From JAHEAO01 sp041633555 (lineage in GTDB: Bacteria > Pseudomonadota > Alphaproteobacteria > Rhodobacterales > Rhodobacteraceae): 64,000 bases of DNA. Shown here piece after piece: positions 38,280-47,278 of this stretch. Location: positions 8,709 to 72,708 of the forward strand of contig JBFKFZ010000012.1 of the NCBI GenBank assembly GCA_041633555.1, read 5' to 3'. The notes under the pieces were generated by a model. The model made no database searches. It worked only from the letters and a program-made list of their open reading frames with translations, and was not told the origin of the DNA. How positions within the stretch are numbered: the stretch's first letter is position 1; every line of letters begins with the position of its first letter. The position numbers and the translations under genes were made by a program.

Positions 38280-39353
38280 ATGAACAGAAGATCAATTCTT
38301 GCCGGCGCCGTACTGGCCGTCAGCCTCGCCGGGGCAGGCTTTGCCCAGGACAAGACCAAGGTCGGCTTCATCTATGTTGGCCCGATCGGCGATGGCGGCT
38401 GGACCTATGAACATGACAAGGGCCGGCTGGCCGTCGAAGCGCATTTCGGCGACAAGGTCGAAACCGTCTACCAGGAAAACGTGCCGGAAGGCGCCGATGC
38501 CGAACGCGCCCTGACCCAGATGGCGCTCGGCGGGGCCAGCATCATCTTCACCACCTCGTTCGGCTATATGGACCCGACGATCAACGTCGCGGCCAAGTTC
38601 CCCAATGTGAAATTCGAACATGCGACCGGCTTCAAGCGCGCCGACAACGTCTCGACCTATTCCGCCCGTTTCTACGAGGGCCGTGCGGTGCAGGGCCATA
38701 TCGCCGGCAAGATGACCAAGTCGAACAAGATCGGCTATATCGGCTCGTTCCCGATCCCCGAAGTGGTCCGCGGCATTAACAGCGCCTATATCCACGCCAA
38801 GAAGGTCAATCCGGATGTCGAGTTCTCGGTCGTCTGGGCCTACACCTGGTTCGATCCCGCGAAAGAGGCGGATGCCGCCACCGCGCTCATTGAACAGGGC
38901 GCCGACGTGATCCTGCAGCATACCGACTCGACCGCACCCCATGCCGCCGCCGAGAAGGCCGGCAATGTCATCGCCTTCGGACAGGCCTCCGACATGGCCG
39001 AATATGCGCCCCGCCCGCGCGTCTCCTCGATCATCGACAACTGGGCCCCCTACTACATCGCGCGCGTTCAGGCGGTGATGGACGGCACCTGGGAAAGCAA
39101 GGACACCTGGGACGGGATCGGCGCCGGCATGGTCGAGATCGGCGAGATCACTGACGCGGTCCCGGCGGATGTGAAAGCCGAGGCCGAGGCGCTGCGCGAC
39201 TCGATCGCCTCGGGTGAATATCACCCCTTCACCGGGCCGCTGAACAAGCAGGACGGATCGGTATGGCTGGCCGAGGGCGAGGTCGCCGATGACGGCACGC
39301 TCGCGGGCATGAACTTCTATGTCGAAGGCCTGACCGGCGACATCCCGAACTAA
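38280..39353 (+). CDS. BMP-family substrate-binding lipoprotein-like/periplasmic protein
   Basis: A 357-residue binding protein with signal peptide MNRRSILAGAVLAVSLAGAG and likely cleavage before Gln-Asp near residue 22. The mature start KTKVGFIYVGPIGDGGWTYEHD and TFRAD-like SYMDPTINVAAKFP, PIPEVVRGINSAYIHAKK are landmarks of the BmpA/PnrA family, which bind nucleosides. No lipobox Cys is present, so it is probably soluble in the periplasm. Last gene of the operon, followed by a strong terminator. Confidence 0.92.
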   Translation: MNRRSILAGAVLAVSLAGAGFAQDKTKVGFIYVGPIGDGGWTYEHDKGRLAVEAHFGDKVETVYQENVPEGADAERALTQMALGGASIIFTTSFGYMDPTINVAAKFPNVKFEHATGFKRADNVSTYSARFYEGRAVQGHIAGKMTKSNKIGYIGSFPIPEVVRGINSAYIHAKKVNPDVEFSVVWAYTWFDPAKEADAATALIEQGADVILQHTDSTAPHAAAEKAGNVIAFGQASDMAEYAPRPRVSSIIDNWAPYYIARVQAVMDGTWESKDTWDGIGAGMVEIGEITDAVPADVKAEAEALRDSIASGEYHPFTGPLNKQDGSVWLAEGEVADDGTLAGMNFYVEGLTGDIPN

Positions 39354-39377
39354 GGCTCCGCGACAGCCAAACAGCAC

Positions 39378-39407
39378 GGCCCCGGGGGTTTCCCCGGGGC
39401 CTTTTTT
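39378..39407 (+). terminator. Rho-independent terminator after the xdh-importer operon
   Basis: A perfect 10-bp stem GGCCCCGGGG/CCCCGGGGCC with loop GTTT, followed by six T residues, 24 bases after the binding-protein stop. Confidence 0.92.
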
Positions 39408-39541
39408 AATGCCCGCCAAGGCCGCCTTCACCTGCCGGCAGGGCCTTCGAGCCGATATCAATTATGCCGCGACTCAGGTACAATTATCGGGCGAGCAGGA
39501 TTAGCGCGCGCACCGACCCTTTCACATAAGGATTACCGACC

Positions 39542-39778
39542 ATGGCCCGATTTGTAATTGACCTCGGCGAGATCAAGATGAGCGACAAGGCCGCCGAGCG
39601 CCTCAACGAAGACCTGCAGAAAACCGCCCTCGCCCACGTGGCCGATCTGCGCATCGACAAGCCGCTGGCGATCAAATTCCCCCGCCCGTTTCCCTGGGGC
39701 ATCATCGTCCGGCCGGACTTCGACGGCGTGCTCAGCGCCGAGAAGCGGCTGGTCGAGGTCTTCGAAACCCTGCGTTAG
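39542..39778 (+). CDS. Small hypothetical protein (78 aa)
   Basis: A 78-residue protein, MARFVIDLGEIKMSDKAAERLN. No signal, helix-rich start and a KPLAIKFPRPFPWGIIVRPDF segment; no family recognised. It lies 9 bases upstream of the Cys-rich gene and is likely cotranscribed with it. Codon use matches the chromosome. Confidence 0.6.
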   Translation: MARFVIDLGEIKMSDKAAERLNEDLQKTALAHVADLRIDKPLAIKFPRPFPWGIIVRPDFDGVLSAEKRLVEVFETLR

Positions 39779-39787
39779 GGCGGTCCG

Positions 39788-40183
39788 ATGACCGGACTGA
39801 CCTGCCCCAGCGCGGAATGCGCGCCCGGTGCGACGCTGCTGGGCGTGCTGGGCGAGGATGGCCGGATCAAGCATCTGCGCACGCCGATGCGGATAGATGC
39901 CGGCTTCATCGCCCGCGCCCGCGACCAGGGCGAGCCCGAGGCGCGCATGCGCTTCACGGCACCCTGCCAGGAAGGCGGCTGCGGCCACTGGTCGGGCAAG
40001 GCCTGCGGCCTGATCGACAAGGTGATGGCCTATCTCGAGCCGACGCTCGAAGAGGTCCGCGCCGACACGCTGCCGCCATGCACGATCCGCGCAACCTGCC
40101 GCTGGTATGCCCAGCGCAAGGCAGAGGCCTGCAGCGTCTGCGATCTGGTGGTGCGGCTGCCCGAACCCGCCGCCGCCGAATAA
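39788..40183 (+). CDS. Cys-rich small protein of unknown family, possible metal/Fe-S binder
   Basis: A 131-residue protein with nine cysteines at 6, 11, 60, 65, 73, 98, 104, 115 and 118. The spacings C-x4-C-x7-C (60, 65, 73) and C-x5-C-x10-C-x2-C (98-118) look like metal sites. There is no signal peptide, so the cysteines are probably reduced ligands rather than disulfides. I do not recognise the family; the C-terminal TCRWYAQRKAEACSVCDL recalls Cys motifs in small peptide-maturation or Fe-S proteins, but this is a resemblance only. Forms a pair with the preceding gene. Confidence 0.65.
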   Translation: MTGLTCPSAECAPGATLLGVLGEDGRIKHLRTPMRIDAGFIARARDQGEPEARMRFTAPCQEGGCGHWSGKACGLIDKVMAYLEPTLEEVRADTLPPCTIRATCRWYAQRKAEACSVCDLVVRLPEPAAAE

Positions 40184-40271
40184 ATCCCGGACCGGCCCGC
40201 CGATCGCGGACCGGTCTCTTGCCGTGACCGCCGCGCGCGGGTACGCCTTTCTCAGCAAAGGAGACCCGCCC

Positions 40272-41213
40272 ATGGCCCCGCATTCCCCCCTGACCACCCC
40301 CGACGGCACACCGATCTCGCGCTTCTCGTTCGGCGCGATGCAATTCGGAGGCAAGGCCGACGCCGCGCAGTCCCGCGCCATGTTCGAGGCCTGCCGCGCC
40401 GCGGGGATCAATTTCTTCGACACCGCCTATGGCTATACTGAGGGGCAGTCCGAGACGCTGCTGGGCCAGCTCGCGGCCCCTGAGCGCGAGCGGCTCTTCA
40501 TCGCCACCAAATGCGCCCATCCCGGCGACAGCAAGGCCGCCACCATCACCCGGCAGTTCGACGAAAGCCGCAAGCGGCTCGGCATGGACTGCGTCGACCT
40601 TCTCTACCTGCACCGCTGGGACGACACGACCCCGCTCGAGGAAACCTTCGGCGCGCTAGCGAAGATGGCTGAGGGCGGCGCGATCCGCCATGTCGGCCTG
40701 TCCAACTTCGCCGCCTGGCAGGTAATGAAGGCGCGGCAGGTCGCCGAAAGCTTCGGCCTGCAGATCGCTGCGCTGCAGCCGATGTACAACCTCGTCAAGC
40801 GCCAGGTAGAGGTCGAGATCCTGCCGATGGCGCGCTCCGAAGGCTTCGCGGTCTGCACCTACTCGCCGCTTGGCGGCGGGCTCCTGACCGGCAAATATGC
40901 CGCCGGGGATACCGGCCGGATCGAAACCGACCAGATGTATGCGGCGCGCTATGCCCCGGCCTGGATGCGCGCGGCGGCAGCGGAGCTCGCAGGCATCGCC
41001 GCTGAACTCGGGACCCATCCCGCGACCCTCGCCGTCGCCTGGGTCGCCCGCAACAAAGACGTAACCACGCCGATCATCAGCGCTCGCTCCGCCGAGCAGC
41101 TGCAACCCTCGCTCGACGCGCAGAGCTTCACGATGGATGATGCGCTTTTTGCCCGGCTCAGCGCCCTCGCGCCAACCCCCGCCCCGGCCACCGATCGCTT
41201 AGAAGAGGCATGA
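40272..41213 (+). CDS. Aldo/keto reductase
   Basis: A 313-residue NADPH-dependent oxidoreductase of the AKR superfamily from ATG 40272. Tetrad positions are visible: Asp/Tyr in FDTAYGYTEGQSE, Lys in IATKCAH, His in LLYLHRWDD. Substrate is unknown. The stop overlaps the FAD oxidase start by 4 bases, indicating co-translation. Confidence 0.92.
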   Translation: MAPHSPLTTPDGTPISRFSFGAMQFGGKADAAQSRAMFEACRAAGINFFDTAYGYTEGQSETLLGQLAAPERERLFIATKCAHPGDSKAATITRQFDESRKRLGMDCVDLLYLHRWDDTTPLEETFGALAKMAEGGAIRHVGLSNFAAWQVMKARQVAESFGLQIAALQPMYNLVKRQVEVEILPMARSEGFAVCTYSPLGGGLLTGKYAAGDTGRIETDQMYAARYAPAWMRAAAAELAGIAAELGTHPATLAVAWVARNKDVTTPIISARSAEQLQPSLDAQSFTMDDALFARLSALAPTPAPATDRLEEA

Positions 41214-42295
41214 GCGATTTCCTTGTGATCGGCGGCGGCATCGCCGGAATATCCGCCGCCGCCCGGCTGTCGCATCTCGGCCGCGTCACCCTGCTCGAGG
41301 CCGAGACGGGCCTTGGCTACCACACGTCGGGCCGCTCGGCGGCGATGTATGAGGAAAGCTACGGCAAGCCTTCGACGATCGCGCTCAACAAGGCCAGCAA
41401 GGACTATCTGCAGACCGCCAATGGCGGTGTTCTTTCGCCCCGCGGGTTGCTGCTGCTGGCCCGCGCCGAAGAGGCCGCAAGTTTCGCCGACGACCTCGCC
41501 GCCATGGCGCTCGACCAGATCAGCGTCGCCGAGGCACAGGCCATGCTGCCGATCCTCGACACCGATGCGGTGACGCAGGCCGCCTACCAAGCCGAGGCCT
41601 GGGATATCGACACCGACCTTCTGATCCAGAATTTCGCGCGGGAAGTGCGCGGGAATGGCGGCGAGGTGCTGACCGGCCAGCGCGTCACCGGCATCGCCCG
41701 AAGCCGCGACGGCTGGACCGTCAGCACTGCGACCGACAGCTACCCGGCCTCCTGCACCCTCGTCAATGCGGCGGGCTCCTGGGTCGACGAGATCGCCAAA
41801 ATGGCCGGGGTCGCACCGCTGGGTTTCACCCCCTACCGCCGCTCGATGGCGCGCATTCCGGCCCCCGGCGGACTGGATGTCGCCGCATGGCCGCTGACCT
41901 TCGGCACCGGCGAGACATGGTATTGCAAGCCCGATGCCGGCAAGCTGATCGTCTCGCCCGCCGAGGAGGATCCCAGCCATCCGCATAACGCCTGGCCTGA
42001 AGACATTGTATTGGCCGAGGGTCTCGCGCGCTACGAGGCCTACGTGACCGAACCCGTGACGCGACTGGAAAGCAGTTGGGCGGGACTTCGAACCTTCGCG
42101 CCCGACCGGTCGCTGGTTCTGGGGCCCGATGCCGCCGATCCCAGCTTCATCTGGGTCGCGGGGCAAGGCGGCTACGGATTTCAGACCTCGCCCGCCGCAA
42201 GCCAGCTGGTGGCCGATCTCGTGGCCGGGCGTCCGCCCGACCTGCCGCCCGATCTCGTCGCGGGCCTTTCGCCCGGACGCTTCAGCGCCGCCTAG
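41210..42295 (+). CDS. FAD-dependent amino-acid-type oxidoreductase (DAO family)
   Basis: A 361-residue DAO-fold flavoenzyme. The N-terminal dinucleotide loop IGGGIAGISAAARLSHLG binds FAD; VNAAGSWVDEIAKMAG and WVAGQGGYGFQTSP are family marks. It probably oxidises an amino acid or similar imine-forming substrate. Follows the aldo/keto reductase by overlap. Confidence 0.9.
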   Translation: MSDFLVIGGGIAGISAAARLSHLGRVTLLEAETGLGYHTSGRSAAMYEESYGKPSTIALNKASKDYLQTANGGVLSPRGLLLLARAEEAASFADDLAAMALDQISVAEAQAMLPILDTDAVTQAAYQAEAWDIDTDLLIQNFAREVRGNGGEVLTGQRVTGIARSRDGWTVSTATDSYPASCTLVNAAGSWVDEIAKMAGVAPLGFTPYRRSMARIPAPGGLDVAAWPLTFGTGETWYCKPDAGKLIVSPAEEDPSHPHNAWPEDIVLAEGLARYEAYVTEPVTRLESSWAGLRTFAPDRSLVLGPDAADPSFIWVAGQGGYGFQTSPAASQLVADLVAGRPPDLPPDLVAGLSPGRFSAA

Positions 42296-42933
42296 GCCAG
42301 CGCCGACAGATATTCGGACCCGTTCAGCGCCCGGTATTCCGCCGGCGGATAGGAATTAGGTTCGCGGCGGAGCTGCGGGAACCGCTGCACCAGCGCGTTC
42401 CGGTATTCCTCGCACAGGCTGGCGACGGATCCCGCGGTCGGCAGGAAGCTTTCAACCGGCAATCCATTCACGCAGAAGATCTGGTGGCTGTCGAAAACCA
42501 GCGTGAAGCAGCGCACCACTTCGGCCGAGCGGTCGATATAGGCCGCATCGCTGGACCCGGCCAATTCGCGCGCCTCGATCAGGCAGCCGCGCTTGCTGTC
42601 CGGGCCGGCCAGCCGGTAGCCCGGCACCAGCACCCGGTGATCCGGCGCAAGGCAGAGGTCGCGCTGCGGCATCATCGGCCCCAATGCCCGCGGTTTCAGC
42701 CGGATCGGCGCCATGTCGGGACAGGCCGCGATCTGCGCGGCAGAGACCTCGCGCTTCCAGACCATCCTGACCGGCTGCAGCCCGGTATCGCGCGTCACGA
42801 TCAGGTCGCCGGGGCGAACCAGCTCCACCCGCCTCGGACCGCAGGGCGTGCGCACATTGGCGCCTTCGACAATGCCGCCGGCGAAACCGGTTGCTGCGTC
42901 GGCCTCGCTCTCGATCTTCTTCAAGTAGCTCAT
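42292..42933 (-). CDS. Hint-domain-like protein lacking the usual nucleophile Cys
   Basis: A 213-residue protein with a Hint fold (VRTPCGPRRVELVRPGDLIV; LAPDHRVLVPGYRL near residues 90-105). Where the autoprocessing members have C-F-T-P-G-T, this one reads I-V-E-G-A-N at about 21-26, so the first-residue Cys is absent; the only nearby Cys (31) belongs to TPCG. A non-cleaving paralog is suggested. The gene is convergent with the FAD oxidase (overlapping 3' ends). Confidence 0.75.
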   Translation of the reverse strand: MSYLKKIESEADAATGFAGGIVEGANVRTPCGPRRVELVRPGDLIVTRDTGLQPVRMVWKREVSAAQIAACPDMAPIRLKPRALGPMMPQRDLCLAPDHRVLVPGYRLAGPDSKRGCLIEARELAGSSDAAYIDRSAEVVRCFTLVFDSHQIFCVNGLPVESFLPTAGSVASLCEEYRNALVQRFPQLRREPNSYPPAEYRALNGSEYLSALA

Positions 42934-42994
42934 ACGCCCACCTTTTCTCTATCAGTGCGCGCCCCCATCCAAACCCAACAATTCTAAGAAACTG

Positions 42995-43011
42995 TGTCCG
43001 AAATTGGGACA
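42995..43011. promoter_or_regulatory. Inverted repeat in the Hint/methyltransferase divergent region
   Basis: TGTCC and GGACA arms flank GAAATTG, in the 169-bp divergent intergenic region. It could be an operator, but no regulator is identified. Confidence 0.3.
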
Positions 43012-43102
43012 ATGAGTGGATTCTTTCCCGACTTGCGGGTAATTCTTGGAAATTGCCTTTAAAATCAGCGCTTAGCGCAGAAACTGGACGGAAGGCTGAC
43101 AC

Positions 43103-43759
43103 ATGACGCCAAGACGATTGAACCTTCCCGACACTGCCAGCTTCGCCGAAGAGGGCCCCGGCGGGCGGCTCCATGCCCCTTCTGCCGCGCGCAATGCAGA
43201 GCCGATTCTCGCCGTCCTGCGCCGATTCGCGCCCGCCGGCGGCACGGTCCTCGAAATCGCCAGCGGCACCGGCGAACATGCCGCCCTTTTCGCCGCCGCC
43301 CTGTCCGCGCTCACCTGGCAGCCCACCGATATCGACGCGGCCCGGCTGACCAGCATCGCGGCCTGGACCGCGGATCTGGCCAATGTACGCGCCCCGCTCC
43401 GCCTCGACGCGACCGCGCCCGGCTGGTCCGCCGGTCTCGACCCGCCCGCGATGATTTACCTCTCGAACCTTTTGCACCTGATCAGCGAAGGCGAGGCCCG
43501 CACGCTTGTCACCGAGGCCTGCCGGCTGCTCGCCCCCGGAGGAACGCTGCTGATCTACGGCCCCTTCCGCCGCGGCGCGGATTTCGCCAGCCAGGGCGAC
43601 CGCCAGTTCCATGCCAGCCTCTCCGGGCAGGATCCCGAGATCGGTTACAAATCCTTCCAGACGGTCCAGAACTGGCAGGCCGAAAGCGGCCTCAGCGACC
43701 TGGGCACCACCGAGATGCCCGCCAACAACCTGATCCTATCGGCCCGCAAGCCCGCCTAG
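43103..43759 (+). CDS. DUF938 SAM-dependent methyltransferase-like protein
   Basis: A 218-residue class I methyltransferase fold protein. SAM-binding loop VLEIASGTGEHAALFAAAL (Gly-rich) and MIYLSNLLHLISEGEART, followed by LLIYGPFRRGADF, match DUF938. Reaction unknown. Confidence 0.88.
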   Translation: MTPRRLNLPDTASFAEEGPGGRLHAPSAARNAEPILAVLRRFAPAGGTVLEIASGTGEHAALFAAALSALTWQPTDIDAARLTSIAAWTADLANVRAPLRLDATAPGWSAGLDPPAMIYLSNLLHLISEGEARTLVTEACRLLAPGGTLLIYGPFRRGADFASQGDRQFHASLSGQDPEIGYKSFQTVQNWQAESGLSDLGTTEMPANNLILSARKPA

Positions 43760-46254
43760 CCGTCGACCCGGATCACCGCATTGGTCGGATCATAGGGGCT
43801 GTCCTCGACCACCTCGGCATCCCAGAGCTGGTTCAGCATCCGCACCTTCAGCTTCTGCCCAGTCTTCGCCAGTTCCGGCTTCACATAGCCCATGCCGATC
43901 TGCTTGCCGAAATGCACCGAATAGCCTCCCGAGGTCAGCCGCCCGACCTTCGTCCCACCATCGTAAAGCGCCTCGCGGCCCCAGGGATCGGCATCTTCCG
44001 GCCCGTCGATCAAAAGCGTCACGCACATCGAGCGGATGCCGGTTTCCTGCATCGCCGCCTTGCCATGGAACTCCTTTTCCAGATCGACGAACCGGTCGAG
44101 CCCCGCCTCGAGCGGCGTCGCGTCGCGGCCAAGCTCGGTGCCGAAGGCGCGATAGCTCTTTTCCTGCCGCAGCCAGTTCTGCGCCCGTGCGCCCACCAGC
44201 TTCAGCCCGTGCTTCGCGCCCGCTGCCATCAGCAGGTCCCAAAGGTAGTTCTGCATCTCGATCGGGTGATGCAATTCCCAGCCGAGCTCGCCGGTATAGG
44301 CCACCCGCACGGCGTGGACCGGGCACATCCCCAACTCGATATTGCGCATCGAAAGCCACGGGAAGCGCTTGTTCGACAGGGCCGTCGCCGGATCGGCATC
44401 GCGGATCAGTTCCTTCAGCACATCGCGCGATTTCGGCCCGGCAATCGCGAACACCCCGTATTGCGTGGTGATGTCGTGGATATCGATATGGCCGAAATCG
44501 CCCGCCTTGTCCTCGGCCGATTTGCGTAGGTAATCGCCGTCATAGGCGGTCCAGGCCCCGGCCGAGATCAGCACATATTCGTTCTCGGCATAGCGCACGA
44601 TCGTGTATTCGGTGCGCGTCGTGCCGGTCTCGGTCAGCGCATAGGTCAGGTTGATCCGGCCCACTTTCGGCAGCCGGTTGCAGGTGAACCAGTCAAGGAA
44701 CGCGGTCGCCCCCGGCCCGCGCACGAGATGCTTGGTAAAGGCGGTGGCGTCGATCAGGCCGACACCCTCGCGCACGGCCTTCGCCTCGTTCACCGCATAT
44801 TGCCACCAGCCGCCACGGCGGAAACTGCGCGCGTCATGGTCGTACCCCTCGGCGGCATCCGGCGGGCCGTAATAGTTCGGCCGCTCCCAGCCGTTCACGC
44901 TTCCGAACTGCGCGCCAAGCGCCCTCTGCCGGTCATAGGCGGGGGCGGTGCGCAGGGGGCGGCAGGCTTCGCGCTCCTCATCCGGGTGATGCAGGATGAA
45001 GACGTGGGAATAGCATTCCTCGTTCTTCCGCGCCGCGTACTCGGTCGTCATCCAGTTGCCGTAGCGCTTCGGGTCAAGCGCGGCCATGTCGATCTCGGCC
45101 TCGCCTTCGGTCATCATCTGCGCCAGGTACTTGCCGGTGCCGCCCGCCGCCGTGATGCCAAAGGAAAAGCCCTCGGCCAGCCACATGTTGCGCAGGCCCG
45201 GCGCCGGGCCGACCAGCGGGTTGCCGTCGGGCGTGTAGCAGATCGGGCCGTTGAAATCGTCCTTCAGCCCCACCTCCTCCGAGGTCGGGATGCGGTGGAT
45301 CATCGACATGTATTCCTCTTCGATCCGCTCCAGATCGAGCGGGAAGAGGTCGGCCCGGAAACTCGCAGGCACGGTATGTTCGAACCGTGCAGGCGCCCCG
45401 TATTCGTAAGGCCCGAGGATCCAGCCCTTGCGTTCCTCGCGGACATACCACTTGGCATCGGCATCGCGCAGGACCGGATGCTCGGGATTGCCCGCCGCGC
45501 GCCATTCCACGAGCGCCGGATCGGGCTCGGTCACGACATACTGGTGCTCGACCGGGATCGCCGGGATCTTGATCCCCAGAAGCTTGGCGGTGCGCTGCGC
45601 ATGGTTGCCGGTGGCGGTGACGACATGTTCGGCGGTGATCTCGGACTTCTCGTCCGAGGCGACGAGGTTGCCGCCCTTCTCGACCATCCTGGTGATCGAC
45701 ACGACCCATTCCGAGCCGGTCCAGCGATAGCCGTCGACCTGCCACTTGCGCTCGATCGTGCAGCCATGCTGGCGCGCGCCCTTGGCCATCGCCTGGGTCA
45801 CATCGGCGGGGTTGATGTAGCCGTCGGTGGGGTGAAAAATCGCGCCCTTCAGATCCTCGGTCCGCACCAGTGGCCAGCGCTCCTTGATCTGCAAAGGGCT
45901 CAGCCATTCATAGGGAATGCCCACCGTCTCGGCTGTCGAGGCGTATAGCATGTATTCATCCATCCGGGCATGGGTCTGCGCCATGCGCAGGTTGCCGACC
46001 ACGGCGAACCCGGCATTCAGCCCGGTCTCGGCCTCGAGGCTTTTGTAGAATTTCACCGAATAGTCGTGGATGTGGCTCGTCGCGTAACCCATGTTGAAGA
46101 GCGGTAGCAGCCCGGCCGCGTGCCAGGTCGAACCGCTGGTCAGCTCGTCGCGCTCCAGAAGCATCGTGTCCCAGCCAGCCTTGGCCAGATGATAGGCGAT
46201 GCCCGTCCCCACGGCGCCGCCGCCGACCACCAGTGCCTTGACATGCGTTTTCAT
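43756..46254 (-). CDS. GcvT-fusion FAD oxidoreductase (dimethylglycine/sarcosine dehydrogenase-like)
   Basis: An 832-residue two-part enzyme from ATG 46254. Residues 1-400 form a DAO flavin domain (VVGGGAVGTGIAYHLAKAGW; ADPALVEWRAAG; TPDGNPLVGPAPGLRNMWLAEG); residues 430-830 form aminomethyltransferase/GcvT-type domains (YDHDARSFRRGGWW; YTGELGWELHHPIE; GRLTSGGYSVHFGKQIGMGY). Such fusions oxidise N-methyl glycines and transfer the C1 unit to tetrahydrofolate. The exact substrate is open. A role in glycine-betaine/choline-derived methyl catabolism is inferred from the family. Confidence 0.9.
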   Translation of the reverse strand: MKTHVKALVVGGGAVGTGIAYHLAKAGWDTMLLERDELTSGSTWHAAGLLPLFNMGYATSHIHDYSVKFYKSLEAETGLNAGFAVVGNLRMAQTHARMDEYMLYASTAETVGIPYEWLSPLQIKERWPLVRTEDLKGAIFHPTDGYINPADVTQAMAKGARQHGCTIERKWQVDGYRWTGSEWVVSITRMVEKGGNLVASDEKSEITAEHVVTATGNHAQRTAKLLGIKIPAIPVEHQYVVTEPDPALVEWRAAGNPEHPVLRDADAKWYVREERKGWILGPYEYGAPARFEHTVPASFRADLFPLDLERIEEEYMSMIHRIPTSEEVGLKDDFNGPICYTPDGNPLVGPAPGLRNMWLAEGFSFGITAAGGTGKYLAQMMTEGEAEIDMAALDPKRYGNWMTTEYAARKNEECYSHVFILHHPDEEREACRPLRTAPAYDRQRALGAQFGSVNGWERPNYYGPPDAAEGYDHDARSFRRGGWWQYAVNEAKAVREGVGLIDATAFTKHLVRGPGATAFLDWFTCNRLPKVGRINLTYALTETGTTRTEYTIVRYAENEYVLISAGAWTAYDGDYLRKSAEDKAGDFGHIDIHDITTQYGVFAIAGPKSRDVLKELIRDADPATALSNKRFPWLSMRNIELGMCPVHAVRVAYTGELGWELHHPIEMQNYLWDLLMAAGAKHGLKLVGARAQNWLRQEKSYRAFGTELGRDATPLEAGLDRFVDLEKEFHGKAAMQETGIRSMCVTLLIDGPEDADPWGREALYDGGTKVGRLTSGGYSVHFGKQIGMGYVKPELAKTGQKLKVRMLNQLWDAEVVEDSPYDPTNAVIRVDG

Positions 46255-46417
46255 TGGCCGACTCCCCCGGATTTCCGTTGCTGCGCCTAAATTGCCGAAT
46301 CCGGCCGCAAAGGGAAAGTAAGAGCCGACCCAACATGGCGCGAAACCGACAGCAGGCGAATGCTTGCCCCGCAAAAGACGCGGTCGTATAGATCGTGTGA
46401 CTGCATCAGGGGGTGCC

Positions 46418-47278
46418 ATGAAAGTCTGCAAGTCCAAGGCACATCTGCGCGCAGCCCTCGCAGCCTTCCGTAAATCGGGCGATACGATCGGCCTCGTGCC
46501 GACGATGGGCTATCTGCATGACGGCCACATGTCGCTGGTGCGCGCCGCGACCGCCGACTGCGACCGGGTCGTGGTGTCGATTTTCGTCAACCCGACCCAG
46601 TTCGGCCCGAAAGAGGATCTGGCCAGCTATCCCAGCGACACCGAGCGCGACCTCGAGATGCTGCATGCCGCCGGGGTTGACCTCGTCTTCATGCCCAGCC
46701 CCGAAGAGATGTATTACCCCGACAAACAGACCATCGTCGAGACGACAGAGCTCTCGGGCATGCTGATCGGCAAGCTGCGCCCCGGCCATTTCCGCGGCGT
46801 GGCGACGGTGGTAACGAAACTCCTTAATATCACCCAGCCCGACCGCGCCTTCTTCGGCAAGAAGGACTATCAGCAGCTGCGCGTGATCAAGACCATGGTC
46901 CGCGACCTCGATATGCCGGTCCGGATCATCGGCGTGCCGACCGTGCGCGAAGCCGACGGGCTCGCCATGTCCTCGCGCAATGTCCGTCTGACGCCCGAGG
47001 ACCGGCGGGCCGCACCGGTGCTCAGCCAGGCGCTGTCGCTGGCCGACAGCCTCGTCGCCGAGGGCATAACTGCCAAACAGCTCGAGCGCGAGGTCCGCGA
47101 CCGGATCGACGCAGAGCCGCGCGCCAACGTGCAATCGGTCGATGTGCGCGACGCCGAGACGCTGGCCACGGTCTCGGGCCAGATCACCGCACCCGTGGTC
47201 GTGCTGCTTGCGGTCCGGTTCGGCGATGTCCTACTGATAGACCAACGCGTTGTTTCCCCACAGAAAGGCCCGAGATGA
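46418..47278 (+). CDS. panC: Pantothenate synthetase
   Basis: A 286-residue enzyme from ATG 46418 condensing pantoate and beta-alanine with ATP. HIGH-like PTMGYLHDGHMSLV, the SIFVNPTQFGPKEDL stretch and KMSSRNV-like MSSRNVRLTPED are present. Overlaps panB by 4 bases. Confidence 0.96.
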   Translation: MKVCKSKAHLRAALAAFRKSGDTIGLVPTMGYLHDGHMSLVRAATADCDRVVVSIFVNPTQFGPKEDLASYPSDTERDLEMLHAAGVDLVFMPSPEEMYYPDKQTIVETTELSGMLIGKLRPGHFRGVATVVTKLLNITQPDRAFFGKKDYQQLRVIKTMVRDLDMPVRIIGVPTVREADGLAMSSRNVRLTPEDRRAAPVLSQALSLADSLVAEGITAKQLEREVRDRIDAEPRANVQSVDVRDAETLATVSGQITAPVVVLLAVRFGDVLLIDQRVVSPQKGPR

